Part shown: positions 1 through 10,068 of the stretch, piece after piece
Layout of the letters: each line of letters starts with the position of its first letter
Numbering within the stretch: the stretch's first letter is position 1
Source: Kappaphycus alvarezii
Taxonomy: Eukaryota; Rhodophyta; Florideophyceae; Gigartinales; Solieriaceae
Assembly: GCA_002205965.3 (NCBI GenBank)
Contig: NADL03000635.1
Span: 682,001-746,000 of the forward strand
DNA: 64,000 nucleotides
Reading direction: 5' to 3'
Notes under the pieces: model-generated
What the model saw: the letters and a program-made list of their open reading frames with translations, nothing else
What the model was told of the DNA's origin: nothing
Database searches by the model: none
Program-made: the position numbers and the translations under genes

Positions 1-1468
1 GGTGTGATGAACAATTGAGTCCTGACTAGCTAGAAGCGGCACTGAGGGCTAGGTCGAAATGACATATGAGGAAATTATTGTTCAATGCAATAAAATTTAA
101 TATTTTAAATTTAATATGTTGTCAAGGTAATCTGGTGGTGGACAGTAGAAAGGATATTTCGCTGTCGAATTTCTCCGAGCATTTATTTCTTCCCCTCTCC
201 ATGACATCCTCTTTATGATGCACTGTACAGTACAGTACAGTACAGTACAGTACAGTACAGCAAAAAGGGTACTGTAGTATCATTCGGTTGGCAAATGGGG
301 TGCTCACTGCCCAACAGCCAACATTGGTTAGATTTGTGTGGCCATTTGTACAGTACAGTAGAAATAATGTCAATAGCACACTGTATTCGATACAGGCACA
401 GTGCCGTACGTACAGTATAGTACTGTACAAACGTAACGTATGGTATGTACTATATGCACCGTACAGTTTGCCGTAAATTATTAATTCAGTGCAGTTTGTC
501 GCATTGGGTTGTCCAATAGATACCCGTCATTCGGGCAGCCATCAATAATGTAACATAAAACTCGAATCCGTTATGGGGCCAACGCCGAAAACCTTGAGAC
601 TTGGCAATATTTTAAGTCAATTATCAAATGAAAATCCGACCAATGTCCAGTAAAGCAATTGTTTGGCTACCAGCTGCTCACAGGGGAAATTTGGGGTGTT
701 TTTAATCCATGAAAAATGTGGTCAGCTGTTCCCTGAGGGAACAAGTTTAATACATTCAATATCTACCGAGATGTCGCGATGTGCGGAAAGGCTTACAATG
801 TAAAGGGTTGGCGGAAGCTGTGCTCACAGTGAACACTTGTCCCAGATGACTTTATCCGCTCAAGGAATGGCTATTGTGCAGTGATCATGCACACGACGTT
901 TTCTTTATTGTACAGTATTTGCACTGTAACAATAATCATTCCAAACGCCGCCTCATGATAATCCGACCAACCTTTACACCTTTACACCACTATTGGCTTG
1001 TCTTTGGCATCTGCCATTGCCTGTCAAGCCACACCCTTTTTCCACTCGAGAGCGGTAACTCACATTCATCTTCTTTGGAACCGTTTCGTACCCAATCATT
1101 GCCTACTAAATTACGTCAATTTTATTTCTACGTAGATAATCCAGCTATCACCAAATCTTTACGCCGTTTGCAGCCCTGCATAACTAGACCCACTCTACTG
1201 CGTCACCAGTCACTCTCCCGATCCACAAAGTTTGTGCCATTATTACAATTCAATTCGTTTTGATAGCTCATCCAAGGTTTGGGCAGCACAGCACGCAAAC
1301 TCTGTTCCATACTGACCCCTTGCGCAACTTTGCTATCGAACCTTCCCCATATTTCTATGCTCAACAGACATCACCTCAAAGTACCTCCCCTCCTCTCTAC
1401 CAATCCCTGTCCACACATTTTCCTCCCCAACATGCCCATTCATTGCGCTGGTACCATTGCTTCTCGTT
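1..1468. other. Intergenic, no gene recognised
   Basis: No reading frame here resembles a known protein family. Visible contents are the GTACA microsatellite, several further TACAGTA/TACTGTA motifs and one member of the small G-start dispersed repeat at 683-745. The forward frames at 874-1968 overlap the start of the secreted-protein gene on the other strand or are low in complexity, so they are probably not coding. Confidence 0.6.
225..260. repeat. GTACA pentanucleotide microsatellite
   Basis: Seven perfect tandem GTACA units are followed by a partial unit. Because TGTACA and ACTGTACAGT are palindromes the tract can form hairpins. The same pentamer in short or inverted form recurs through much of the window. 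Confidence 0.95.
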
Positions 1469-2452
1469 TCAAGAATATTCAAAAGTGTCATCCAATACCG
1501 TTCTCCCAAACGCAGGCGCACTACCCGTGCTGTTGTTCGAAGTGCCTCTGAACACCTCTCTTCTGATCCCACCCTCAACCACCGTCACATTCCAGTTCGA
1601 TGAACCACCCCCACACCTCTGAAAGTGGTTCAATCGCACAATATATTGCCCATTCTGCAAATTGGGGTCAAAGTCGTACAAAACGTTTTCCCGCCCGCTA
1701 TTCACCCCCGTTCCACAGCTATCTGCATTACCATCCCCATTCAGCCTACCAGTATCCGACATCGGTGTCACCCAGTCCACAATTCCCCTATCCGGTTCAT
1801 TCACTTCCAGGTCGAAATCATCCGCACTATCCCACTGTGCTTTCACCTGCAGATACGGTGCCAACGTACGGAAAGCCACACAATTTCTCAGACTCCTTGG
1901 TACAACCACCTGACCACGTGGTCTTCCAGTCGCCGGATTCACCACATCATATACACGAATTAGAATAATCATGCACTGCCGGTTCATAAAACTCCACTGA
2001 TTCCCAGTTGGACGACCGGCGGTAAAACTGCTAAACGGAGTTCCCGGCAAACCGCGAAGCCGGATTGACGAGCGGGTGAAGGGATCAGAAAGCCCGTTTG
2101 GAGACCAATCAGTGAGTGGTCGAAAGCCACTGGGAAGGGAAATTCTGGGAGGGCTGTAGACACGCACGGACCCAAAGTTGGGCTCCGAAGGAAGGCACAC
2201 AAACGGCTCGGAGGCGGTGCCAAACTCGTTGAAGAGGTTGAAGGCGGATGGTGGTAGGACGGTGGGTGGGCCTGTGCCGTTGGAGATGCAAAGACGGAAG
2301 CGGCAGGTGTTGCCACAGGGAGGGGTCTCCTGGCGGAGGGACGTAGAGGAGAGGTCGTCTGGTGGGGGAGGGACGGCGTTGGGTTTTGTGAGAGAGCGAG
2401 GTGGGGGAGAAGGAGGAGGACGACAAAGAGAATCTGCATGATGTGAATACAC
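1469..2452 (-). CDS. Secreted protein with YfaP/DUF2135-like C-terminal domain
   Basis: The open frame is 327 aa and is the best host-gene candidate. The region around residues 190-300 resembles the YfaP/DUF2135 beta-sandwich. It shows a WDSADDFDLEV strand, a GDGNADSCGTG loop, an ENVLYDFDP segment, a GQYIVRLNHFQRC strand and a WNVTVVEGG strand. The N-terminal third is cysteine- and proline-rich (CGNTCRFRLC) and may be a separate extracellular module. A typical signal peptide (MQILFVVLLLLPHLALSQ) begins at 2439 in a different frame and overlaps the start of this one, so a one-base shift, an unseen splice or a sequence error must join them before about 2320. The start at 2452 is just the first ATG of the long frame. 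No membrane helix or catalytic motif is visible. Domain assignment is by pattern recognition, and the function is unknown. Confidence 0.6.
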   Translation of the reverse strand: MYSHHADSLCRPPPSPPPRSLTKPNAVPPPPDDLSSTSLRQETPPCGNTCRFRLCISNGTGPPTVLPPSAFNLFNEFGTASEPFVCLPSEPNFGSVRVYSPPRISLPSGFRPLTDWSPNGLSDPFTRSSIRLRGLPGTPFSSFTAGRPTGNQWSFMNRQCMIILIRVYDVVNPATGRPRGQVVVPRSLRNCVAFRTLAPYLQVKAQWDSADDFDLEVNEPDRGIVDWVTPMSDTGRLNGDGNADSCGTGVNSGRENVLYDFDPNLQNGQYIVRLNHFQRCGGGSSNWNVTVVEGGIRREVFRGTSNNSTGSAPAFGRTVLDDTFEYS

Positions 2453-2668
2453 TGGATGGAAATCATTGGTAAGATTTGATCAGGGGGCAGCGAATGGGAG
2501 ACTTGGTTGATATTGTAGGGGAGCTTCAGCGGTGAGAATGCCGGTTTGATGGCGACCGTACAGAAATATATTGGGATGGAGCGGGTCACGGCCTTCGCTG
2601 TGAGGTAGGCGATGCTATTTATATGGAAAAGTAGAAGCCCAGAAAAGAAACCGACGCTCACGGTGGAG

Positions 2669-2682
2669 AGATATATATATTT
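2669..2682 (-). promoter_or_regulatory. TATA-box-like element upstream of the secreted-protein gene
   Basis: An alternating TATATATAT run lies about 230 bp upstream of the signal-peptide ATG on the minus strand, beside a TGTAC motif. The position is compatible with a core promoter. No other promoter element is evident. Confidence 0.35.
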
Positions 2683-2699
2683 GAGTACAGATTGACTCA

Positions 2700-4573
2700 A
2701 GACTGTCTCGGTTGGGTTAATCTATATTCTCTGTTACAGAGTGTGATCTCATGAACACGGGTTAGCGGGAAGCGACATTGCAATTTGTTGAATCAACAGG
2801 GTGACGGAGGTATTGGAACTACAGTATGGGACTCGGGTGGCAAAAAGTAGTTTGTGATCGCAATGAATCGTGTGGGATACTATGGAATCGCATCGCATCT
2901 TATCGCAAGGTTTCAAGAGGCGTTGAATGGTATACATACCATACATTTCTGCATCATGCCGTAATTTGCGCTACACGAAAGTATTATCATATACTGTACA
3001 GTTAGTCAATTATAGCACAAAATTGTACTGTTCTAGCAAACCGTTGCATGGAGCAGCCGTCAAGTCTCAAGAATTTCTCAGTGCACTGGTTGTACCATAA
3101 GCGAGCGAACATTGTTCGCTCGTCACGCGGCGAGACTCGTCCAGAATAACGCCAGTTGTTTGTTGGAAGGAGTTTGAGCGACACTTAGGCCGCAACTTGA
3201 AATTGTGTATACAGTGTATTCCAGAGAACCTCCGTTCTGAGGGTATGTACAGTAAGTGGTTACCCTACTTACAGTAGTCCTAGTGTGCGATTGCTCTTAG
3301 CCGGAAAATTAAGTATACCAACCCATTCAAGTAAACCAATTCCAACCGAACGTTGTACCATAAGCTATAAATGAAGTCGGTTCCCGCGAGTGAAACCAAA
3401 AGGGGGGAATTTTGGGTTATTTTAATGCGTGGAAACCAAAAGTGAAGAGCAATTACAGTACGACAGGCCAAGGTTAGGAATTTTGCGGTGCTGGTGATCA
3501 TCATCAAAAAAATCGTTACGCAAATGTGTGATGTGGTTTTTTAATTTTTGAAAAGTGCGGTTCGGCTAACCCCCGGTGTATGCCAGACATGCTCAGGATA
3601 ACGGGCAATGTGAGTCATGTGCCCAAATGGCTGGCTCGAAGTTACGCAAATTGTCGGGTTTCAAATCGGCTCCATAACCTGTGTTTCTGGCCAAGATTTC
3701 TTCCGGCTGCAATACTCTACTTGTGTAAATGGGGGATTAATTTACTGTGGTAGATATGTGGGTTGGTATCCAGTAAATTTGTACCGGAGCGTAGATATCG
3801 TATCATTGTCAAGCGTGGAAAGACGCATTGTACGGTTTCACAATTGGCGTGGATACTCTACTTGAGTGGCAGATGTCTGTACTGCACAGTGTGTACTGTG
3901 CATGTGTATAATACTGTATGGTACACTGCGTAGCGCGGCATGCAATATGGGGTTTAAATGGGTTGAATTGGGTTTACTTGAATGGGTTGGTATACTTAAT
4001 TTGCATGAGTTTGGTCAACTGCGAGTGGTGGACAGGTTGGGAATCCTGTGACTTTGCATTCAATTCACGCGGCTGGACTTAACATTCAAATAATGGATAC
4101 CGCCAAAAAGTACCCGAAACTCCCGTGAACAAACAGGCGACGTTGAAAGTAGCCATCAAGGCGGCTTCTTGGCGAAGGGGTATGGCCCTCACCCTGGAGT
4201 ATTGGTCCAAGGCTCGGCTGGCGACCGATTGTGCCACCCTTGAGCAGTTTAGCGCCATTATCCTTTAGCGACAAGCCGCGTTGATGGTCACCGCCAACGT
4301 CATTAAATTAAAGTGTGGCAAAAAACCCTATAAATTTGGCTTTACCCTTCGAAAGTTAAGTGCCTGCCACACCCGCTGTCGGTAAGATTCAGGTGCTCCA
4401 TTGGGCTTTTGCAATCATTTGTATACTTTTCATTGGAGGATGCTAATACAACTGCATGTTCTCATCACTCGACCCATTGGCAGAATAGTCCAGCAGTGAA
4501 GTACAGTGCAACTACATAAGAAAGTTTGACCTCTCGAGGTTGAGGTCGCATTATGATGGATATTCTGCGCTCC
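2700..4573. other. Intergenic with small dispersed repeats
   Basis: No protein gene is recognisable. The segment contains the repeat block 3104-3337 (inverted copy near 11.1-11.7 kb), members of the short G-start repeat at about 3402-3445 and 3520-3584, a third copy of the GGGTTTACTTGAATGGGTTGG motif at 3968-3998, and many TACAGTA motifs. Confidence 0.6.
3104..3337. repeat. Dispersed repeat, uninterrupted copy (inverted at 11088-11730)
   Basis: This stretch matches the reverse complement of 11088-11159 plus 11563-11730. The shared sequence includes the GCGAGCGAACATTGTTCGCT palindrome, the ACAAACAACTGGCGTTATTC segment (in complement) and the TAAGAGCAATCGCACACTAGG segment. Here the two halves are continuous around 3259-3265, so this copy serves as the empty site for the insertion in the other one. 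Its origin is unknown. Confidence 0.8.
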
Positions 4574-4578
4574 AAACT

Positions 4579-4962
4579 TGAATCGGAATATCAGTTGGAC
4601 AAAGGGAGACAGGTAAAATAAACTCAGATCTTTGCTTTGATTGGTGAATAATTGTTGGTTGGGTCTTGGTGCCGCTACTCGGCAATAACGGTCCGTTAAA
4701 TAGTGATTTTCACCCCCCCTAAATGGACATGAAATCACACATATCAAATATGCTGACTATGTACATAGTTCCAGAGTGCTCTAAACTACTCTATGACACT
4801 ATCTCTAGAAACATCCAGATGCGATACAGCAATGCATCTGGAAAAATCTACACGCAAAATAAAACTAAAAATAATACTGCCACGCTAAATATGCCTTGCT
4901 GGTAAGCGTAAAGAGCTCTCCGGAACCACCTAGAACAAAACAGGTTGAGCTGGATTGTTACA
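4579..4962 (-). repeat. 3' LTR of gypsy A (internally deleted)
   Basis: On the minus strand it starts TGTAACAATCC and ends CCGATTCA, matching the other LTR along most of its length. About 350 bp present in the 5' LTR (roughly 10500-10845) are absent. The break falls between short shared CTCC/CCAG stretches, which suggests a microhomology deletion. Confidence 0.85.
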
Positions 4963-4971
4963 CAATTCAAA

Positions 4972-4981
4972 CCTCCTCTTT
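4972..4981 (-). promoter_or_regulatory. Candidate polypurine tract of gypsy A
   Basis: On the minus strand the sequence AAAGAGGAGG lies 9 nt before the 3' LTR. This is the usual place for the plus-strand primer of a gypsy element. The small gap to the LTR makes it a tentative call. Confidence 0.5.
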
Positions 4982-5164
4982 ATTGAAGTCCTCGTCAATG
5001 ATATTCGGGTAGGATACCATGTTTACCAATATACTTGTGCCAAACTTCTGCTATGGTACCATCACGATCCACAAAGTCTCTAGTTGGCTGCCACTCAGCT
5101 TCATAAGTAGGCACACCTTTCATTAACGTGAGGAATTGATAACATCTTCCTCGCTTTCTATGCT

Positions 5165-6537
5165 TCAAAATACTTCAACAACTTGTTCTTCTCCTTCATG
5201 CATCGGTACAGGATCGGGTCTCTTAGGAATTTGCAGTGCAATTTCTGAAGGCTGCTCCCTATATGGAGTAGTATGGATCATATTAACAGCTGGATGGATC
5301 TTAAGGTGACCAGGAAGATCCAACCTTAAAGCGTTCTTTCCAATTAACTCCTTAACCATAAATAGACCATACCTTCTCGAGGTCAGCTTCTGTGCTTCCT
5401 GAGACTTTGAATATAAATCCGTAAACAAAGACTTGTTCAGTCACACTTTTGATCCAACTTGATAGTTAGGATCTTGATACCGTTGAGAAGATATAGCACT
5501 TTGTCTATTCTCAGACACTTTATTTGAGAACCTAGCGTATTCTAGAGAATTTCCCAATATTTTCTTAAAATATTCCAGGCTTTCAATTGGTATCTCTGCT
5601 CCTGATATCATATCAAGAGGTGTCTTCGGATTATATACCAAGTCCATTTCGAATGGCGACATTCCCAAATCTTCAGTCACAGAAGAGTTCTAAGCAAACT
5701 CAGCAGCAAGTAGCAATTCATCCCAATCGTTCTGATGGTACGAGCAATAACATCGTAGGTAGTTCTCAACCATTGAATTGATGATCTCAGACGCACCATC
5801 TGTTAGCGGATGACGGCTTGTGGACATCTTTAACTTCACTCCCCATAGCTTCATTATGTTTTCCCAGAACTTTGGAGTAAACTTAGTGTCCCTATCTGAG
5901 ACTATGCTATCGGGTAAACCATGGAGCTTGAAGATATTGCTAAAGAACTAGGTAGCCACGTCCACTGCTGTGTCATTCACATTACACAGAATAAAATGAA
6001 CCCTTCTTGTAAGTCGATCAACCCATGTCGTGACTGCATCTTTTCCATTCTTGGTCGTGGAAGGTGTACAATAAAGTTAGTAGCCAAAGATCCCCATCTT
6101 CCTTCAGGCATTTGCAAATATGTAGGAACTGTCATTTTCTTTTGATTTGAATATTTTGCTTACTGACGACAAAGACATCCTAGAACAAAATTTCTAACAT
6201 CACGTGTCTTGTATCTCCAGTGATAATTAGCAAGTCTTGATAAAGTCTTTGCAAAGGCAAAATGTCCACTTATCTTCGAATCATAGGCTAACTGCAGTAT
6301 ATCTGAAACACTCCTCCTTGTAACACACATTTTCCTACCACACATCAGTTGTTTTCCTTCTTTCATAAACAAACGAATTATCTTTTCAAGCTGTAACTTC
6401 TTAATCTGATCAGAAGGCCAGGTTCCATCTAAGGCTTTAAAAATAGGTCCAAAGAACTGATCATCACCATAACTGCTAAGAATGTCATCAAGATCAAAAG
6501 GTAACACTTCTAAATCGTTAACTGAAGGGTTGTCCAT
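5165..6537 (-). pseudogene. Gypsy A integrase (broken)
   Basis: Three fragments form an integrase. The N-terminal part (6160-6537) shows the end of the RNase H linker, then GRKMCVTRRSVSDILQLAYD and a SGHFAFAKTLSRLANYHWR zinc-binding-like stretch. The core follows, with DGASEIINSMVENYLRCYC read in another frame and the typical MGMSPFE-type segment at 5620-5680. The C-terminal piece (5165-5428) contains GLFMVKELIGKNALRLDLPG and HPAVNMIHTTPYREQP, the GPY/F-like end seen in gypsy integrases. Several stops and frameshifts separate these parts. Confidence 0.8.
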
Positions 6538-7766
6538 ATCTCTAGAGCTGATTATGCGAGGAGCTCTTGATAAAGCATCACCAAGTACATGAATCTTTCC
6601 TTGCTTCAGGGTATTTGGAAATATGCCAAAATTACCAAGCGTTTCGATTTACCTTGCCTCTTTTCGACTCAACTTAGGCTTGGTGAATAAATGCTTGAGG
6701 ACCTGATTATCAGTTATAATCTCAACTGATGAACCTTTCAAATAACATCTGAACCTCTGAAGAAATATATCGAGCCAAGAAGCTCCCTATCATTTGCAGA
6801 ATAATCTCTCTCAGTAGGAGACAACTTTTTAGAATAGAATGCAATAACACGATACTTTACATTCTCATCTAGTTGTGTTGTAGTTCCTCCAACAGCATAT
6901 TGTGAGGCATCAACATTACCTCTGGAACTCTTGTTACAGTGTAGGGCAACAAGTATAGGGCTTGGGTGATGGCATCTTTCAACTTTTGGAATGCTTCATC
7001 GCATCTCTCATTCCATCTGCCAACACTGATATCTTTTTTGTCAGATCCGTCAATGAGGCTGCAATTTCCGAGAAATTTGGAATAAATCTGCCGATGAAGT
7101 AAAGTAAGCCAATAAAACTTCTAATGTTTGTAACAGTTTTCGGCTTTGGCCATGTCTTCAAAATATTAACCTTTTCTGGGTTAACGCGAAGACTATCTTT
7201 TACGACTATGGATCCCAAGAACCCAATCCTGTTTTCAGAAAATCACATTTCTTTGTAGATACATAAAGCTCATGTTCCTTCAGGCGACTTAGTACTATTT
7301 CCAGATGATTGAGATGGCTTTCTTCATCTTTGCTGAATATTAGAAGATTATCAATGTGTACTACCATAAAGACATCAATACAATCATAAAAGATACGTTT
7401 CGCTAACAATTGGAAAGTAGCCGGGGCATTTCATAAACCCATCGGCATAACAAGGTATTCAAACTGTCCTTACTCCGTATTCAATGCAGTCTTTTCAACA
7501 TATTCAGGCTTCACCCGTATCTGATGGAAAACAGTTTTCAAGTCCAACTTTGAGAAGACTCTTGCGTCACCAAGCCTATCAAACATCTCATATGGTCTAG
7601 GCAAGGGCGCATTGTTCCTTTTCGTGATTCAATTAAGTCCTCTATAATCGACCTCACCTCTCAATTTGTCTTTCTCTTGGACGAAGAATAATGGTGATCC
7701 ATAAGATGACTTACTCGGTTTTATCTTCTTCTCTTGAAGCAATATTCCACGTATTCCTTTGCATCT
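6538..7766 (-). pseudogene. Gypsy A reverse transcriptase and RNase H (broken)
   Basis: Reading the minus strand gives a gypsy RT. It shows FSKLDLKTVFHQIRVKPEY (motif A, about 7520-7580), PMGL.NAPATFQL (motif B) and VHIDNLLIFSK at 7300-7365, where the YxDD box has become HIDN. The connection region IRSFIGLLYFIGRFIPNFSEIA lies at 7060-7130. RNase H follows with EIITDNQVLKHLFTKPKLSR and a DALSRAP-like end near 6550-6730. Multiple stops and the altered catalytic box show it is inactive. Confidence 0.85.
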
Positions 7767-8450
7767 TTAAACTTGGCCGGGGATAACTGAAACAATGGAC
7801 GATGAGTGGCTTAGAACATTTCTCGACCTCAATCTCATGGTCCACATTTCTTTTTGGTGGTAGTCCAGTGGGCAGTTCCCCTTTAAATACATCCTTAAAT
7901 GAGACAAAAGCTTCTCCAATTTAACAACTTTTTGACCTTTGATTGCTGAGGGCTTATTCAACCTTAACTCATTCACATTAACAAGTTGATACACATTGAA
8001 ATATCTCCCATAATTCTTTGTTATAATCATGCTCCTGAATTTGTTAACTACAATGCTTGTTACTCTTAATTCCCTCGTATTACTTTTGGTCATAGGAATA
8101 GCATCATCTCCAACTTTGACAACCCGTTCTTGACAATCTATATCTGAATTGTTGGCAACATGTCACGGAATTACAAGAAGCACATCACATCTACAATCTG
8201 CAACGACCCAGTTTGATGTATACAGATGCGAAAAAGTTTTGAATGTTACTTCTGTGATGACTTCAGATGCTACTTCCTTTGAATTCTTGCTAAAATGATT
8301 GACAGTGACTTTGACTTCCTTAAATCGAAAACTTTCTCTGTTCCGCGCTGCAAAGTCCCTTGATACTACGTTTGTATTACAACCATCGTCTTTGAGAACG
8401 GACACGTTAACATCATTCAATGTCCCATCAAGTAAAATCAATTCCTCCAT
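7767..8450 (-). pseudogene. Gypsy A aspartic protease and RT N-terminus (broken)
   Basis: The frame at 8163-8450 contains SVLKDDGCNTNVVSRDFAA, resembling the retropepsin active-site strand with DDG in place of DTG/DSG, a variant seen in some fungal and protist gypsy elements. The frame at 7767-8093 covers the protease-RT linker. The two are interrupted by a stop near 8160. The boundaries are inferred from the gypsy gene order. Confidence 0.65.
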
Positions 8451-8639
8451 TGGAATTTCTTCCTCATTGAACTGGTTGTTGAAATCACGACACTTACCGA
8501 TATTACTGGACTACAAACTAATATTGGAGCTCTCTTTCACATGATCGCTTTGACTTTCTTCAACTTCAGAGCTATCACCAGTGCAAATATCTTCTTTCAA
8601 CACTGTACTATGTATACTTTGTCTTAATTGCCTGAACTC

Positions 8640-9540
8640 TGCAACTAGACGTTTAAAGTCACTCATACTTGGTCCAACCTGAGACGTCTTTCTTTTCTGT
8701 GGATTCCTTAGTTTTCCGAGTCACTATCAATAACTTGAGCATTATTCGATGCAATATTATTCTTTCGGTCATCATCTTTCCACGACCTACAGCCTACTTT
8801 ATGACATGTAAAGCAGCGATTACCGACGGATCAAATCGACGATTCCTGCTTCGAAATTGACCATTTTTTACTTTTTCTCCACGTTATCTATCTCCATTGG
8901 AACGAGAGCTTGATTTAGAACATAACTCGACTGCTCACCAAATCTTGACAATATGCCAGATCCACGTAAAGCGCTTTCAACACTTGGAGCAATTCGGGCA
9001 GCTTCTTTGACGTTCGTAACATTACTCTTGAGGACTTCTAGCCTAACCTGCGGCTTAAGTTCAGAGACAAACATATCTAGCATTTCATCCATTGGAATTC
9101 ATGGGATAATCGAAGCCACATTTCTAAACTCTGAAAGATAAACAGCAACAGAATACTTCTGATCCAGAGTCCTTAGTTTGTCTCTTGCACGTCGAACATT
9201 GTCGGAGGGAATGAATTCAGCTCTTACCAAATTCTTGAATGTTTCAAAAGATTATAGAACTGTATTAGGGGCAACGTTCATGAACCTCCAACTTCCAGCT
9301 GTACCAGCAAGCAAGGTTGTAGCGTACATTACCTTAGCTCTATCATCTAACGATAGTTCTGAATTTTGCATTTGAACTAGCGTTAGGTACTGCTCAAGCT
9401 GATACAACTAAGATTCTACAACGAGCCTATCCTTATTGCCCTTGAATTGCTCCGGCTTATTCGGCTTCAATAACGAAAATTTCGACCAACTTATTCTTAA
9501 ACACTTGAACTCTTCTTTCTGATCCTAAAGTCCACTTGAA
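8640..9540 (-). pseudogene. Gypsy A gag with zinc knuckle (broken)
   Basis: Fragments on the minus strand fit a retrotransposon Gag domain: MYATTLLAGTAGSWRFMNV, then SFETFKNLVRAELIPSDNVR, LDQKYSVAVYLSEFRN, and MDEMLDMFVSELKPQVRLEV at 9040-9092. Downstream, around 8805-8845, is a knuckle-like CFTCHKVGCRSWK in which the usual GH is GC, a variant known from some elements. Stops separate the pieces. It would have formed the virus-like particle shell. Confidence 0.75.
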
Positions 9541-10050
9541 TCTTGTAGGGAGCCGTCCCACGGCGGCAGGTCCACTTCCCGCAAGAGAGTGCTAACAAAA
9601 ACTCTTCGTAACCGACACTCGAGAGGTACGGTGATCAATATCTGTTCGGGATATCCCCACTAGTCTTTTTTTGAAGAACTTCAGTTGTCCTTACCCTATA
9701 AGAAATGATATCGAGCCGACCGAAAGGTACTTCTCAATCACTGCACTACCTAATTATGGTACTCCTGCCTGATCAAACCTATAGCGCGGTACTCGAACTT
9801 TTGTCCCAGTCGGCCGACCTAGCTAACAGCTAATAGTCTACAGGGTTTTTTGAGGATACGTTAGGCGACTCGGCGCAAAACAACCACAATCAAGGTAGGC
9901 GAAGATACTGAAGATACCTTCCTACCTATCTAGTTCCCCCTGCAGAAATAGAATACTTACAAGCACCTGTCACTCCAACCACAGATTGTTACTTACCAGC
10001 AACTGGCACTCCAGCCCACAATCGTGGTAAACCCTGACTACCTTCGACCA
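9541..10050. other. Leader region of gypsy A
   Basis: This is the stretch between gag and the 5' LTR. It holds no recognisable coding sequence. Two imperfect copies of a CACTCCA(A/G)CC(C/A)ACA unit occur near 9970-10025. Confidence 0.5.
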
Positions 10051-10068
10051 ACTGTGCGATGCTACCAA
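10051..10068 (-). promoter_or_regulatory. Candidate primer-binding site of gypsy A
   Basis: On the minus strand, TTGGTAGCATCGCACAGT directly follows the 5' LTR end. The TGGTAGC start is what a tRNA 3' end or internal-cut primer would pair with. The tRNA species was not determined. Confidence 0.5.

Noticed and set aside
2178..2441. Plus-strand Gly/Arg-rich frame
   Set aside because: It is antisense to the secreted-protein gene, and its Gly-rich composition follows from the Pro-rich codons opposite.
1984..2700. 238-aa minus-strand frame as a gene in its own right
   Set aside because: Only its signal peptide is convincing. The rest overlaps the better-supported 327-aa frame and reads as Pro/Ser low complexity. 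It was used only as evidence for the signal peptide.
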